From NCBI RefSeq assembly GCF_032362555.1, contig NC_083515.1, positions 4,251,001-4,315,000 on the forward strand: DNA of 64,000 bases. The letters run 5' to 3'. The notes under the pieces are model-generated. The model ran no database searches, was not told the DNA's origin, and saw only the letters and a program-made list of their open reading frames with translations. How positions within the stretch are numbered: the first letter of the stretch is position 1; every line of letters starts with the position of its first letter. Both the position numbers and the translations under genes were made by a program. Shown here one piece after another: positions 47,746 to 60,305 of the stretch. Origin of the DNA: Amyelois transitella (Eukaryota > Arthropoda > Insecta > Lepidoptera > Pyralidae).

Positions 47746-50088
47746 CTACATACAATACTCCTCACACTGCGCCATGGTTTCGAACCGGTTGAGGTTCCCG
47801 CCACAACCACCGAACATAAAGGATTTGCACTTGCGGTCATCCACGTCGTAGTAGTAACTAAACATAAAAATGTATAATTGATAAAAGTGTTAAGTTAACT
47901 AACTTTTAAGTTTGAACAAAATATTCATACAAAATTGCCTACATAATGAACATCTAAGAGATAGGTCAACGAAACACTAATAACTCTAAAAATAAACTAA
48001 TAACTAATAAATAAATAACTCTCTGCATTGACCTGTCCCAGATGTCTAACCCTGGAATGGTGGATATTTTTTGTCAAAGCGTATTTATTAAGCAAATGGC
48101 GACGTTCTTATATCTGAACGATTGGTTTTAATTGCGCGTTAATACTTAGCTACATTTTTAGATATACATAAGGATTTATTATTTACTTACTGCGTTAAAA
48201 GAACTAAGCATAATCCCGAATCTGGTTGCAGAAAACAAACCGTAGGCAACTGTTGCTCGTTCACGCCCAAAAAGTTCGCACCTACAATGCATTTCATAGT
48301 TGACTTCGCAGGTAAAAACAATGATACACAAGGAGTCATAATCTGTATTCCACAGGGTGAATTTAGAAATACTATTAAGATCCATAAGTTGGTCAACCAA
48401 TTTGTAGAGGAGAGATTTTTTTCTAATTAATTGCTAGTTGATTTTACTAAATGCTCACATTGGACATAGGATATAAATTTACCCAAATTTATAAAAACAT
48501 AAAATATAAATTAATATCTATCTAAGTTTATTAGGAAGCATTTTTTATGTTTCAAACCTTTGCAACGTCGTTCGCATTCGAGTTCGCTTTCAAAATTATT
48601 TTTGTTTCCCTTGCAGCCTGAAAACGTAAAATTGGCACACTTATCCAACTGCGCGTCGTAATAGAACCTACAAAAATAAAATTTATAAACACATAAATAG
48701 GTAAGTACCTGTACCTTAAGCTCTTCTTACTATAAGTATATATACGTACAATTTCTATAAGATAATTGTATTTATAAAGTGAAGGGCTAACAAAAAATAT
48801 GAATAGTATTTTTTTTTCAATAAATTTTTTCTACAATACTTCTTGAAACGTTAATTTAATCAAAATTTAATTAAGAAAAAGAAATGTTTTAGGTCATCGT
48901 TAGACCATTCGTACCTTTTCAACTTATCTTTGCAATTTCCCTTCAAAGGTTGTAAATGACAATAGAGATCCCAGACCCACACTTCTTTACCTAAAATAAA
49001 GAATTGAATTAACTCTAGGGCGTCCTGCATAACAAACAAACAAATCATTGGTCGATTTGTTTAGGCGAAGTACCAGCACCCTTTTAGAAAGGTTGTCAGT
49101 TTTGAGCAGCATTTCGTTGTTCTTTAAAGGGATTCTATGTCGCTTTTGAAAAGCGTTCCGTTCTGTTTCTTGAAGGGAAAGCAACCCTCAACTTAACCCC
49201 AGTTTAATGCCTAGGTAGTTTGTAGCTTTTTGACTAATGACTAATAATAATATATTAGATATAACTTACTTACTTTTTTGTATTGGTGCCGTGTGGTTCC
49301 CGGCACCAATACAAAAAAGAATAGGACTACTCCATCTCTTTCCCATGGATGTCGTAAAAGGCGACTAAGGGATAAACTTACAAACTTGGGATTCTTTTCT
49401 AGGCGACAGGCTAGCAACCTGTCACTATTTGAATCTCAATTCTATCATTAAGCCAAATAGCTGAACGTGGCCTTTCAGTCTTTTCAAGACTGTTGGCTCT
49501 GTCTACCCCGTAAGGGATATAGACGTGATGATATGTATGTATGTATGTATGTAGATATAACTTAGATTTAATTTATTAAAGAAAATGATTTCGATCTTGA
49601 AACCTAATACAATATCTAGTAATATTACCTATATTTATTTTTCTCATCTTCTTTGTCAACATATCTGTGTTAACAATTAGACATAAATGTCCATGCCTTT
49701 CCTATTCGACTTAGCTATTATTCTTATAAACTAATTAGGATTCTAATTGTTTTTAAGGTGCTTTTTCATATTTCAGTAGAGAAGTGCATCAAAGTCTTTG
49801 AATTGCTAACATACATACAATCACGTCATATCTCTTACGGGGTAAGAGCATTCATTCTCAAAAAGAATGAAAGGCCACATTTTGCTCTTCAGATAAATAA
49901 ATGTTCATGATATGGCATGTTTTACTAAATAAACTACCTGGATGATGTTTTAACTCCATGTCTTCATGTCTGCTAAAGGCATTTTTAGTTAATTTTTTTC
50001 TGAAGTCCATCGCATCTGTCTCGTATGATAACATCGTATCGTCATCACATCTCACGTGTATAATCAGTACTAACCACAAAAATCTCAT
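47746..50088 (-). CDS. Secreted double-Kunitz protease inhibitor A
   Basis: Five exons (50088-49938, 48990-48915, 48667-48558, 48281-48191, 47857-47746) give 179 aa. A signal peptide ([14 protein letters not shown]) and a short acidic stretch precede two Kunitz/BPTI domains. Domain 1 has Cys61, 70, 86, 94, 107 and 111. Domain 2 has Cys128, 137, 153, 161, 174 and 178, one residue before the end. Both show the canonical C-x8-C-x15-C-x7-C-x12-C-x3-C spacing and the YYYD/FYYD strand. The residue after the second Cys (P1) is Lys71 in domain 1, suggesting trypsin-like targets, and Leu138 in domain 2, suggesting chymotrypsin- or elastase-like targets. Each domain is split by an intron at the same place. 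It is a tandem paralogue of the gene at 51022-53390. Confidence 0.88.
49274..49318. repeat. 18-bp hairpin at the end of an R1 copy
   Basis: Arms 49274-49291 and 49301-49318 (ttttttgtattggtgccg). The right arm is ordinary R1 sequence; the left arm is an inverted extra copy. Confidence 0.9.
49283..49535 (-). mobile_element. R1 repeat copy
   Basis: Near full length, ending in tatgtatgtatgtatgta. Its left end forms a hairpin (see 49274-49318). It lies in intron 1 of Kunitz gene A. Confidence 0.7.
49805..49890 (+). repeat. R1 repeat fragment
   Basis: acatacaatcacgtcatatc, ttacggggta and aggccacattttgctctt form the R1 head only. Confidence 0.45.
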
Positions 50089-50469
50089 TTCAAATATTGG
50101 CAACAATTTCACCACTCCATCCATCTGGGACGAAATTTACAACACCATAAAATACTATTGCAATCGAAAATATTATGTTGTTACTTTAATATTTAAGGCT
50201 GATATGTATTACTATTTGGTGCCCGTTTGGTTCTTATAGTAAGAAATAAGTTCTACATTCCTTTTACATTAAATCAAATTTTCCAAAAATATTCAGTAGC
50301 ATCATTGAAATCTGAATATTAATTCAGTTTAATATGGACGGTTGACATAATTGGTACCTACCAGTAACTAAATTAAATAAATAATATACTAACACTATCT
50401 ATCACCACAATTAACTCGCAGACTGCACATAGATATTTACAACACATTTTAGAATAATATATTCCGAGC

Positions 50470-50566
50470 CCTTTGGTACCTAAAAGAAGAATCCCAAGTT
50501 TATAAGCCCATCCCTTAGTCGCTTTTTACGACATCCATGGGAAAGAGATGGAGTTGCACGGCCCAT
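50470..50566 (+). repeat. R1 repeat fragment
   Basis: cctaaaagaagaatcccaag to gggaaagagatggagt, ending at gcacggccc. Confidence 0.5.
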
Positions 50567-50771
50567 ATTTTATATAAACTTCACAAAATCTTCCCTCAGC
50601 AAGTATCATGTCACTGGCATCAAGGTGAATGCAGACTTCGCCGAGCCACACGCACGTAGCCGCCGCAATACCTGAATTGACACCTAGACAGCATGTCGGG
50701 CGACCTAATTAATCTATGTTCACCTTTCTGCATACCTCGGCAAAGGCTGAAAGATTTTATTTATGGATATA

Positions 50772-50975
50772 TATGTGGTGTAGTTCCCGGCACCAATACA
50801 AATAAGAATAGGACCACTCCACCTCTTTCCCATGGATGTCGTAAAAGGCGATAGGCTTACAAACTTGGGATTATTTTCTAGGCGATGGGCTAGCAACCTG
50901 TCACTATTTGAATCTCAATTCTATCATTAAGCCAAATAGCTGAACGTGGATATGTATGTATGTATGTATATATAA
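50772..50975 (-). mobile_element. R1 repeat copy
   Basis: gtggtgtagttcccggcacc to agctgaacgtgg and tatgtatgtatgta. It lies just downstream of Kunitz gene B. Confidence 0.6.
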
Positions 50976-51021
50976 AAGAAACTATTTCCAACATAATTTA
51001 TTCTTCTATAGTATAGGTATA

Positions 51022-53390
51022 TTAATAGGTTTGCTGTCTTGGTGTAGACGTGCAGTGTTCGTCACAGTCAGACTTCGTGTCAAATCGGTTGAGATTCCCG
51101 TTGCACCCACCGTACGTAAACGGGAGGCATTCCCCTTTATTCACGTCGTAGTAGTATCTAAATGAATAAAAAATATTGTAAGTTATTGTTAGTCGTTGTA
51201 AGTATCTATGTTTATTAAATTATATTCCCCTCCGGGAAAGAGGCGTGATTTTATGTAGGTATGTAAGTATATAAAAAAAAAAAAATACTCCTGCCGCTGG
51301 TTTAGTTACTGCCTCTTTGAAAAGGAACCCAAGGTCAGTAAGTCAGGTATTACGTCTTTCTGTATGACTTCCACAACCTTTGCCGGGAACCGAAGCATGG
51401 TTATGGATCATGGTAATATATATACAGTTGACTTGTTGTACAAGTTTTCTCAAGATTCATCCCTGATTATTTGAATAAGTATATAATTATAACTCACCTT
51501 GTCACAAAAGCCAAGCACAGGCCAGAATCCGCCTGAAGATAACAAACTAGAGGTAAACTTTGCACGCTCACGAGCAAGAAACTGGCGCCTAAAAACAATT
51601 GATTATACCAAAAGCAGATTAAAATACAAACATTTACACTTAGAGATTGATAGATTTAACGATAGGATACCCAATAGATACACAAAGTTTGCAATACTTC
51701 CGTAATGATACTCATTATTTCAATTGCAGTTGTAATGTAAAAATACAGCTTATTTTTAAAAATGATAGGTGTGTTTCTAGATTTTCACACTGATCAGTCT
51801 CGTCCAATATAAAATAAGATATTATTGTCCGTTCAACTGCCATAAGTTTCGTATTATCCTATGTTAATAGATAGATTTATTATGATAGGACTTTGTGGCA
51901 ACGAACTTTGGGAAGGTTTACTACGAGTTTGTCCCTACGATCGCTACATTGGTTCGTAGCAACCCCAAGAAGTAAACTAGGCAACTAAATTTTATCGTTG
52001 GCAAATTTCATAAAATAAAATGCCATACGATATCCTCATTATCGGCCCAGCAGCTTAACTGTAAAACCTTATCAGCCAGATGATATAAAAATGTATTAAG
52101 TAGATTTTTGTATATCTTACAGTTATTCTCCCAAACTCATCTTCTTGGTTTCAAAGTTTCTTGCCGATCCATTTATTTCACGTCATCTTATTAACAATTT
52201 AAACAAAGTACGAAGCTTAACTAGTAGAACTTAACCGACTTGTATCGCTACACTTTTTGTATCAGTAAATCAAAGTTATAGGTACCTTTACAACGTTGTT
52301 CACACAGAAGATGGCTTTCAAAATTGTTTTTATTTCCACCGCATCCCGAATATTGGAATACAGCACATGCATCCATCTGCGCATCATAATAATACCTGCA
52401 AATATTTAAAATCCCTCAATCAACACCTTAGAACTTCAACTATCACAATGCCAAACTTCAGTGCATTTCCCTTCAGTAGGTAATCCTGGTTTCCGGGTAC
52501 CAGCATCTCATCTCTCTGAGGAGGACCCGCTTTGGCCCAAGAAACTAGTGGTTGCGTCAGATGTTATAACACAGCTACTATCTGGTCTCCACAACCTTAC
52601 AATCAAATATAACCACCCCTGAATTATGAATTGACCAAATCAGTTATTCAATTTAGTTTGACCACGCGGAAGGAACGGATTATTTTTCCTCCAGGCGTAC
52701 ATCCCGGTTACACTCTTACCCTCTGAAACGAACCTAGGGTGTCTATTGACGATAATTTTGGCTGGGTAAGTCAGGTTTGTATTTGAAGTGACTCCCGTCC
52801 GACCTTCACAACCTTTGCAGGGAAGCCTAGGTATTAAATATCCAGTTGTCTTACACTAAACACAAACTATTTGTACCAGAGTAACTCACCTGAATAAGTT
52901 TTCAGAGCAATTGCCTTTTGCTGGTTGCAACTGACAAAATAGATCCCAAATCCAGATATCCTTGGCTAAAAATAAAGTTAGTTGGCGTCATAACTTGCAA
53001 CACGATATATATTATGATTATGGGGCTCCAGGAATAATATTTTGCTTTCACATTGCATCTAATAATATTTTCAAGGAGAATACTTTAAGGCAGGGTGCAA
53101 AGAAACCGGAGCGGCCGGCTTGGGTTGAACTGAACTTAATAACATGAATGACAACAATAGGTGGGTACCAATCTAAAGATTAACTCATATGGTTCTACAT
53201 GCAGAAAATATATAGTACTTTTTTCGTAGCGTCTTAAGTCTGTATCTTTTAACATGATACTATCTAAAGAAATATGATTAAAATCCGCAGTATATTTTGT
53301 TTTCATCTCCAAAATATCTTCATTATTTGACTTCGATATTTCACCACTGCGACTGCAGTGAAAAACGATTGCGAATAATACAAATCTCAT
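51022..53390 (-). CDS. Secreted double-Kunitz protease inhibitor B
   Basis: Five exons (53390-53219, 52965-52890, 52395-52286, 51588-51498, 51157-51022) give 194 aa. A signal peptide (MRFVLFAIVFHCSRSG) is followed by a poorly conserved linker and two Kunitz domains: Cys68, 77, 93, 101, 114 and 118, then Cys135, 144, 160, 168, 181 and 185. Internal exons 2-4 have exactly the lengths of gene A (76, 110, 91), so the two arose by tandem duplication. P1 is Ser78 in domain 1, unlike Lys in gene A, and Leu145 in domain 2. A nine-residue tail follows the last Cys. The exon-1 donor (gtacta) is the least certain boundary. Confidence 0.86.
51225..51270 (+). repeat. Tail of the same LINE end
   Basis: The stretch tcccctccgggaaagaggcg followed by atgtaggtatgtaagtat matches the 3' terminus of the 46.7-kb element. 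It lies between exons 4 and 5 of Kunitz gene B. Confidence 0.45.
52480..52845 (+). repeat. Dispersed repeat in intron 2 of Kunitz gene B
   Basis: Blocks such as cagcatctcatctctctgag, ggctgggtaagtcaggtttg and cacaacctttgcagggaa recur in shortened form at 15835-15915 and 51285-51410. It looks like a retroposon with degenerate coding pieces. Confidence 0.45.
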
Positions 53391-53634
53391 TTAAAAAGTA
53401 GTTGCCGTTCAATATAACGCAGTATTTGCTGCCGTTTGACCATAACAACTATAAAACAAAAGGTAGAAATTTATAACTCCATAAAAAATACAATCGAGAT
53501 CGCGAAAACCTCCGGCTCAATTTGTGTCCACCACAAAACAGAACTCCCTAGCACCGCTGTCGACTTGTTATTTTGTATTGATATTTTAAATATCTATCCT
53601 TTATATTGACTGGCAAAGCCTCCTCCATACTAGG

Positions 53635-53793
53635 TTTCACTGAAAATCCGCGCATTGTGTAACCTCATCATACACATGCATACTCGAATGCTGAGTGAAA
53701 ACCCTTTTGGTCGCATCTTTTTTTTTTTTTATTTCTATGTTTATGAACAATGTAATGTTACATCTTGCGCCAAATAAAGATTTTTCTTTCTTT
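53635..53793 (+). repeat. Dispersed repeat, copy 1
   Basis: About 155 bp, from tttcactgaaaatccgcgca to caaataaagatttttctttc. The same order occurs at 57133-57285. The AATAAA plus T/C-rich end suggests a retroposed 3' tail. Confidence 0.6.
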
Positions 53794-54224
53794 GTTTCTT
53801 TCTTTACCTATACAAAAGTAAAAAGGTACAGATAGGTACTACTTATAATATACCTTCCCAATCACATATTGTTTTACTGATAAAAAATTTCAAGGAGAAC
53901 ACTTTACTGTATAGGTACTTATAGTCTATTAATATAACCTACTAGACACATGTTATTAAAAAAAATAGTTCAACATTAAGAGCTGCAAAATCCAATATGG
54001 TAGGTATTCAAAGCGGGAATAATGGATGCAAAACGCAGCGGCGTGATAATTTCGGTTATCGCACAATACATCGTTTGATAGTGTAGCAGATGTTTGCTGA
54101 TCTAATGGCATTTTCAATTTGCATACAAATTCCAGAGTATATAGTCCGAGATCATACTGCTGAATTTTAGGTCTTTTGTGTATTCCAAAATTTTTCAATC
54201 AAATCGGGGACGTTCTAATAAAAT

Positions 54225-54290
54225 ATCAGGTCAAGAGTACCTGATCCTGACGAGCTTGCGTGAAAAGATTGATGCATCTGGATGAAGCGA
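54225..54290 (+). repeat. Decayed fragment of the same LINE end
   Basis: Frame fragments QVKS...RACVKRLM..DEA match the element at 46735-46960, with stops between them. Confidence 0.4.
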
Positions 54291-56117
54291 TAGTGGTATC
54301 CAAGGATCATAGCAACGGCTAGATGTATTTTCTACCATAGTTTGCCTCCGTGATATGTTCCAATGTCTTTCTACTACTCGTACTAGTACCAAGCAGTACT
54401 TGTCGAAAGAGTTTTGTGAATAAAACATCTTACAATATTGTTCACTTTGTTATGCTAAAATTCAAGACCACTTCAAAGAAAATGTGCATCTTACAAATAC
54501 TGCGTGGAAGTAGCAATAGCATTCTGAAAGCAGTATCTGGTCGTGTGGACCCTGATTCAAAGGACATAGCCAATAAAAATTGTACATCAAAGCAACACAA
54601 AACAGTGCTGAACACGACAACTCTATAAGAGCGCAACAACGGAAAAGAAAGGCTAACACCGAGCCAACACAAATACATTTTAAAACATAGATCGTGATCT
54701 TAGGCTATCACATTGCCGGGCTCTGGGAGGCTGAATGCCGGAACTCCAGTGCTCGAATGCCCTGATGGCCGAATCGGATTTACCGCTAACGACGCACCAT
54801 TCTCCGTGCCACAGCCGGCCGCATTCCCCCCGCGCGTACCTACTGTCCGACACTGATAAACTGCTTATGAAGAGACTGCTAACGTCAATGACGAGTGCTA
54901 TACCTAATACTTGTGTATGAAATATCACATAAGTAGTCGCATATCATAAAAAGTAAATTAATCTTGTGAGAATTATATAATTCACGCAGCTTCTACATCG
55001 GTTCTATAGTATATTTTTAACACCTCATTCCTAAAGGACAATTTTGTAAGAAACTAGCTTCCTACTTTAAATTTTCTCCACTTGCCACATCTCTACATCC
55101 TTTTTTTTACTTATTTATTGACTTATTTATGTACACAAAAAATATCGAGAATAACAAGAAACAAAATTACCTACATACATTTCTTTGTAACAGTGGGACA
55201 AACTGGGTGGAACCAAGAATAAAAATTCCCTGTCATTAATTTCGTTATAACTGTGTTTAAAAATAAATACCTGCTTACACAATAACGCTTACTTCCGCTA
55301 TTAGTACTTATGAATAACTTTCATAAAAGAACCGCCTCCAATCGATACCCTCGTTTTTTAAAGTCGGTTAACAAACACTTCCTAAAAACCGCATCAAAAT
55401 GGGTCCAGCGAGACGAGAGATGATCGCGGACAAATATATACTGAAAACAAAAAAAAACCTTTCCTTTTTTGTATATTAAATATAAGCGAAGCATATAGGT
55501 AATACTAACATCAAGAATCTATGTACTCGTAAATACAAATCTAAGCCAACATCTTAGCATCCAGCCAGCAAAATGAAACTTAATTACCAGAAGGCAGCTC
55601 TCCACAAAGCTTTTTAAAATGTACAATCCCAAGCCGGGGATTAATTGCTATAGTTTTTCATCTCGTCTCGTCTCGGCTGCGGGATTACGGGATTCCGCCG
55701 GCGACGTCGATAATAATTAATTGTCATTATGGTTTTAGCAGGGAGAACCAGGCACGCCGATTGGCTTCCGACTTATGAAACTAAATTAACGTTCTGTTTA
55801 CCTCGGATCTAAGAAGAAAAAAAGACCATTTTTCGAAGACGAATTAATTATTATAGATAGCTTTGTATTGTGTGCTGATACTAGAAAAGAGTTTATAATG
55901 TATATATAATGTCACTGAATGTTTTGTCATTAATCAATCCTTGAATAAAAAGATGTACACTGCACTGCATGTTTAATTATAACTAATAATAGGGAAGAAG
56001 TTAATACTACTAACAAAACTTCACTTTGACTCGCAGCTTCGCCCACGTGGATGTAGCGCAATCTACAAAAAGCGACGAATTTAACGCTATCTACAAAAAA
56101 AGTTTCGTGTGTTTCCT

Positions 56118-56255
56118 TTAAATTTCTCTTTTAGACGATGGGCTAGCAACTTGTCACTATTCGAATCTCAATTCTATCATTTAGCTAAGCAGCTGCTTTT
56201 GGATAGACCCCCTGTCTATCCAAAAGCAGCTGCTTAGCATGTAGACGTGATGTTA
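56118..56255 (-). repeat. R1 repeat fragment with 25-bp hairpin
   Basis: gatgggctagcaacttgtca and tcaattctatcatttagcta fit R1. The part that should follow is replaced by a perfect inverted duplication (56184-56238), then tgtagacgtgatgt resumes R1. Confidence 0.55.
56184..56238. repeat. Perfect 25-bp hairpin
   Basis: Arms 56184-56208 and 56214-56238 (core agcagctgcttttggataga) with the 5-base loop cccct. Confidence 0.95.
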
Positions 56256-57132
56256 TGTTTAAAGCAATCCTTTGTCCTTCTCCTAATTACATATACGTGA
56301 TATTTTAAGAATATTAATTCAGTAGATAACTCGTGAAGCGATCAGATACAAACTTACTCTCGCATTTATAATATTAAGTGGTCAACATTTTAATTTTAAT
56401 CTGTGACATGGAACACAAAATACTCCGTAGATATCTATGCTCCCTATATATGTACGTAGGTAGGTAGTACGCATAGTAATAATGTTCCAATCCCAATCAT
56501 TGTAAATCTACATCTAAATTTGAACTATGCAATTTATTTTATTAAATATATTTTAGCCCAACGTGAAATTGTCAAATCGGTTCTGTAGAAAATAAGAAAT
56601 TACATACAAATGTTATGTACAACTATATGTATATAGGGAGAATTCAGGCGGACCCCGGGCCCCGAAACACTTCTGTGCAGGGAGCATCCGGGAACATTCA
56701 GAGATGAGAGAAAGAGATAGTTATATGGAGAATTTATTTACCGAAGCATACCTACTTTGCACGGAATAATGGCTCAAAAATGAACATCCGAAAAAAAGAG
56801 GAAAATCTTTAGGGCCCCGTAAAAAATTCAATCATTTCGAAAGCTCAGCAAAGATTTGTAGGACAGGGATTTAAATGAAATTACGCCATTGTTTCCGGCG
56901 CGGCGCTGCTCCGCATTGATATTATACTACCCGCATAAATACTTATACCTATGTAGTTACGTAAGCTGAGTTTAATTAATCGTTGTAGAATCATCCTAAA
57001 AATTCGGAACAAAAGATTATTTTGTTCTTTCAGTCGTAAGTTTACTAGGTAATAATCATCGCACTTAATGGATCAATGCGACAGTACACCTAAGTATTTA
57101 TTTATGTAGGTATGTATGTAATACGTTTTTTG

Positions 57133-57285
57133 TTTCACTGAAAATCAGCGCATTGTGTAACCTCATCATACACATGCATATACTAAGTGGAAACTCTTTT
57201 AGTCGCATCATGTATTTTTTTTTATTTCTATGATTATGAAGCATGTAATGTTACCTTGTAACCAAATAAAGATTTTTCTTTCTTT
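57133..57285 (+). repeat. Dispersed repeat, copy 2
   Basis: Direct repeat of 53635-53793 with small indels and substitutions, in the same orientation. Confidence 0.6.
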
Positions 57286-58913
57286 AATAAGATTATGTTT
57301 GGTATTTCTCTTTAAGGCAAAATCTACTGATTTGGATTAGAATAGAACAACACATTGTCACAAGTATAATGTAGGTATCTATGTAGTAAGCATATGTCTA
57401 TGCCGAATATCATCAAAATCGATCCAGTAGTTCTTTAATTTTTATTCGTTAGAAATAATAAAGAAACAAAGTACTTAAATTCGGGCCCACGGTTTTCTTA
57501 GCTACCAGACCATCGAAGAGCATAATATCAAACTTTACAAAACGGAAGTAGGTTATATATAACTGGTAGTAAAAATTGTAGTAACAAGGACTCTTGCCCT
57601 CTGGTCTGACGACACTTAAATGTCTAAATGAAATGGTCACAAAATAGGTATAACTACATATTCAAGTACCTACTCGTATGCATTTTTAAGGTTATTGCAG
57701 TATTTTTTATCACCATGTATCGCCAATAACACGTTCAAAAATAATACAAACGTTTCGATTCTGATAAAATATGCGATATGTAATCTGCATCCCTAATACA
57801 TCGGACGTTTCATGATGGATTCGATCGTCCATTTAAATCTCGATCAGCGTGTCCATCAGAATCGCCAGTGGACACGTGTGGCAATATAAAAACACAGAAT
57901 GGAAACTACTTACTAAAATTAAATCCATCACTTTTAATTTGGTGGTTTCATGAGATCTACTTACCAGAAATTGTGATAGCACTGGTATACCTACTGTTGA
58001 ATAGATTTGAAGATTGGGGGAGCCAATGGGTCCGAACTAAAGTTGGAACCCCCCACGAGTGTTCTCTAGAAGAGCTTTTGGTCCGGAATAAATAGACTTC
58101 CTATTTATTACCTACCTTACACTTTTATTTTGATGATCAGTCAGTGTCAAAAATTTGTAACTTGGCTTTGGCTTAGCAACTAAATAATCTCTGATATAAA
58201 ATTTTGGATTCCAAGTGTACATGATGTAGCTTACTAGATTAAGAAAATGTTTATGTTAATCCCATCCAGAGGTCTCAAATAAGGGTGCCTACATATTGCA
58301 GTGTTGCTTCGCACTCGGGTTGGCGGGACACTGCCATGCCCCCAGATTTTACGATATAAGTAGATACCTAATATATCGGTACTTACATGGAGAAGATTTT
58401 CCATTCTGCATTCTTGTAATTTGAAGCTTCGCCGCCGCCGGCTACGTGTTTTTATAACTCCAATAAATACACTTTGATACGTTTCCATTCACATTGGATT
58501 AAAAAGTCGAAGCTTTGGAGCAATTTGTATTGGCTGCGATAGCACACAATATTTTTTCGTTTTCAAATTGGCTATACGAGTACGAAATTTGTTTCAAGTA
58601 TTGCGCTGGCTTTTTTAAGCACCATATCAATCAACTAGCTATTGCCCGCGAATCGGCCCGCATGTATGTCCCTTTTTCGCGTAACCTATGAAAGCGAAAT
58701 GATAGTCCAGACCTAAAATACTTTTAATTCTATAATATATACTGTGCCAATTTTACAGCAACATTTTAAAGAAAAATATTCATGTAAACATAATTAAACT
58801 GTTTAAATTTAAAAGCAGTGTTTGGAGTAAATTTTCAATTGACCATAACTTCTTTTTCCCTCGATTTTGAAGAAACGGAGAGAAAAGTTTTGACAACGAT
58901 CATTATTAAAATA

Positions 58914-59166
58914 TAGTACCCGGTTGACCGAGCTTTGCTCGGTCTACCAGAGATGGCGCTGATATAGTTTCTTAAAACGCGGTTTTTAAAATGTTTATAT
59001 ATCTTGGGAATCGAGCTTTTCTCGAACCTAGGACCTTGATAAATCGATTCCTTGAGCCGAAAAGCCCCTAATCTGTAACTTTCATGAAAATCGTTGGAGC
59101 CGTTTCCGAGATCCTGATTATATATATATACATATATACAAGAATTGCTCGTTTAAATATATTAGA
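58914..59166 (+). repeat. Dispersed 'accgagctttgctcggt' repeat
   Basis: Starts with a short hairpin (accgagctttgctcggt), carries cttttctcgaacctaggacc and ends gctcgtttaaatatattaga. It is a familiar lepidopteran element; class unknown. A short relative of the head occurs near 1902. Confidence 0.5.
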
Positions 59167-60232
59167 TGTACGAATAATTCACCTGAGAAAACCGCACCTA
59201 TGACATCTGATTACTCTTTTATGCGAACTAAGCGGCGTACAACTGCTTGTATGTAAAAAATAAAAAGTAAAAATCCCTTGATCTTGAAGCTTAGCAGAGT
59301 AGAGTGAATGTGAAAAGATAAGTAAAAATTGTGCCCACAGGGTGCTTCTGGCTGCTATTTTTATGGCCGATCCGAAACATTGGTGATGCCTTACTGCTTA
59401 TATTATTCTTGTGTGACAATTCCAGTGAAAATAAATCATTTGGTTTGAATCTATTCAGACGAATCATTAATTATCAGGGAAATTTAGCTTTGTCAAGAAT
59501 TTTTTTAAGTAATGAGTTTAATATCTCATGTCACAAGTAAAATTTAAATCTTGCGATGAAGTATATATCCTTATCTTACTGTCGAGGGTGTGTGTGCCTT
59601 CGATCAAAACAAACCAGAATAAACAAATATAGGATTATATTCAGAGAAACATTTAAATCCAACATAACAAACACCGGAACATTCCAGCAGTTTGCTTACA
59701 GCGCGCCGTCATAGGATCAATGCTCATAGATCTTCAAAAATAAGACTATAATCCCATTTGCATTTATAATTATTGGCATGTATTCTAAGCCACTATTTTT
59801 CTAAGTTTGTCTCATAATACCTCAAACCGTGTTATTTTAATATCTCAACCAACACACATTGTTAAAATAAAAATATATTGAATGGAAAGAGTACTGAAAA
59901 ACAAGCTAGAGGCGAGAAACCAAATTCTGCCGCAATATAATGTGTTAAATGAAAAAATGAAGGGTTTCAATTATTACCAAAGTGTACTAAAATATCTTGA
60001 AACGTCTAAGGCATCTTCACGAAAACTTATTGTATTTTTTCTTAATTTATTACATCATATATATACATAATTTCGACATAATCATTTATTAATAACGTAA
60101 CATTCTTCTGGCAGGTCAAGTAAAAAATTAAATAGTTACATTATACATGTTTTGAAGATGTGGGCTTTAAGCCAGAATTAACAATACCGTGCCTATTTTT
60201 GTATATATACGTACTATGTGCAGTTAAACCTA

Positions 60233-60305
60233 GTGTACACCGGAAGCCGACAAACGCCACAACACAGCTTGAACTAACGTTTGGGCTTCCGCCACAAATG
60301 TACAC
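60233..60305. repeat. Imperfect inverted repeat
   Basis: gtgtacaccggaagcc...aaacg pairs with cgtttgggcttccgcc...tgtacac around a roughly 20-base loop. It could be a small MITE. Confidence 0.5.

Noticed and set aside
57868-58095. 75-aa plus ORF
   Set aside because: No domain, no exon context and AT-rich codon use. Taken as chance.
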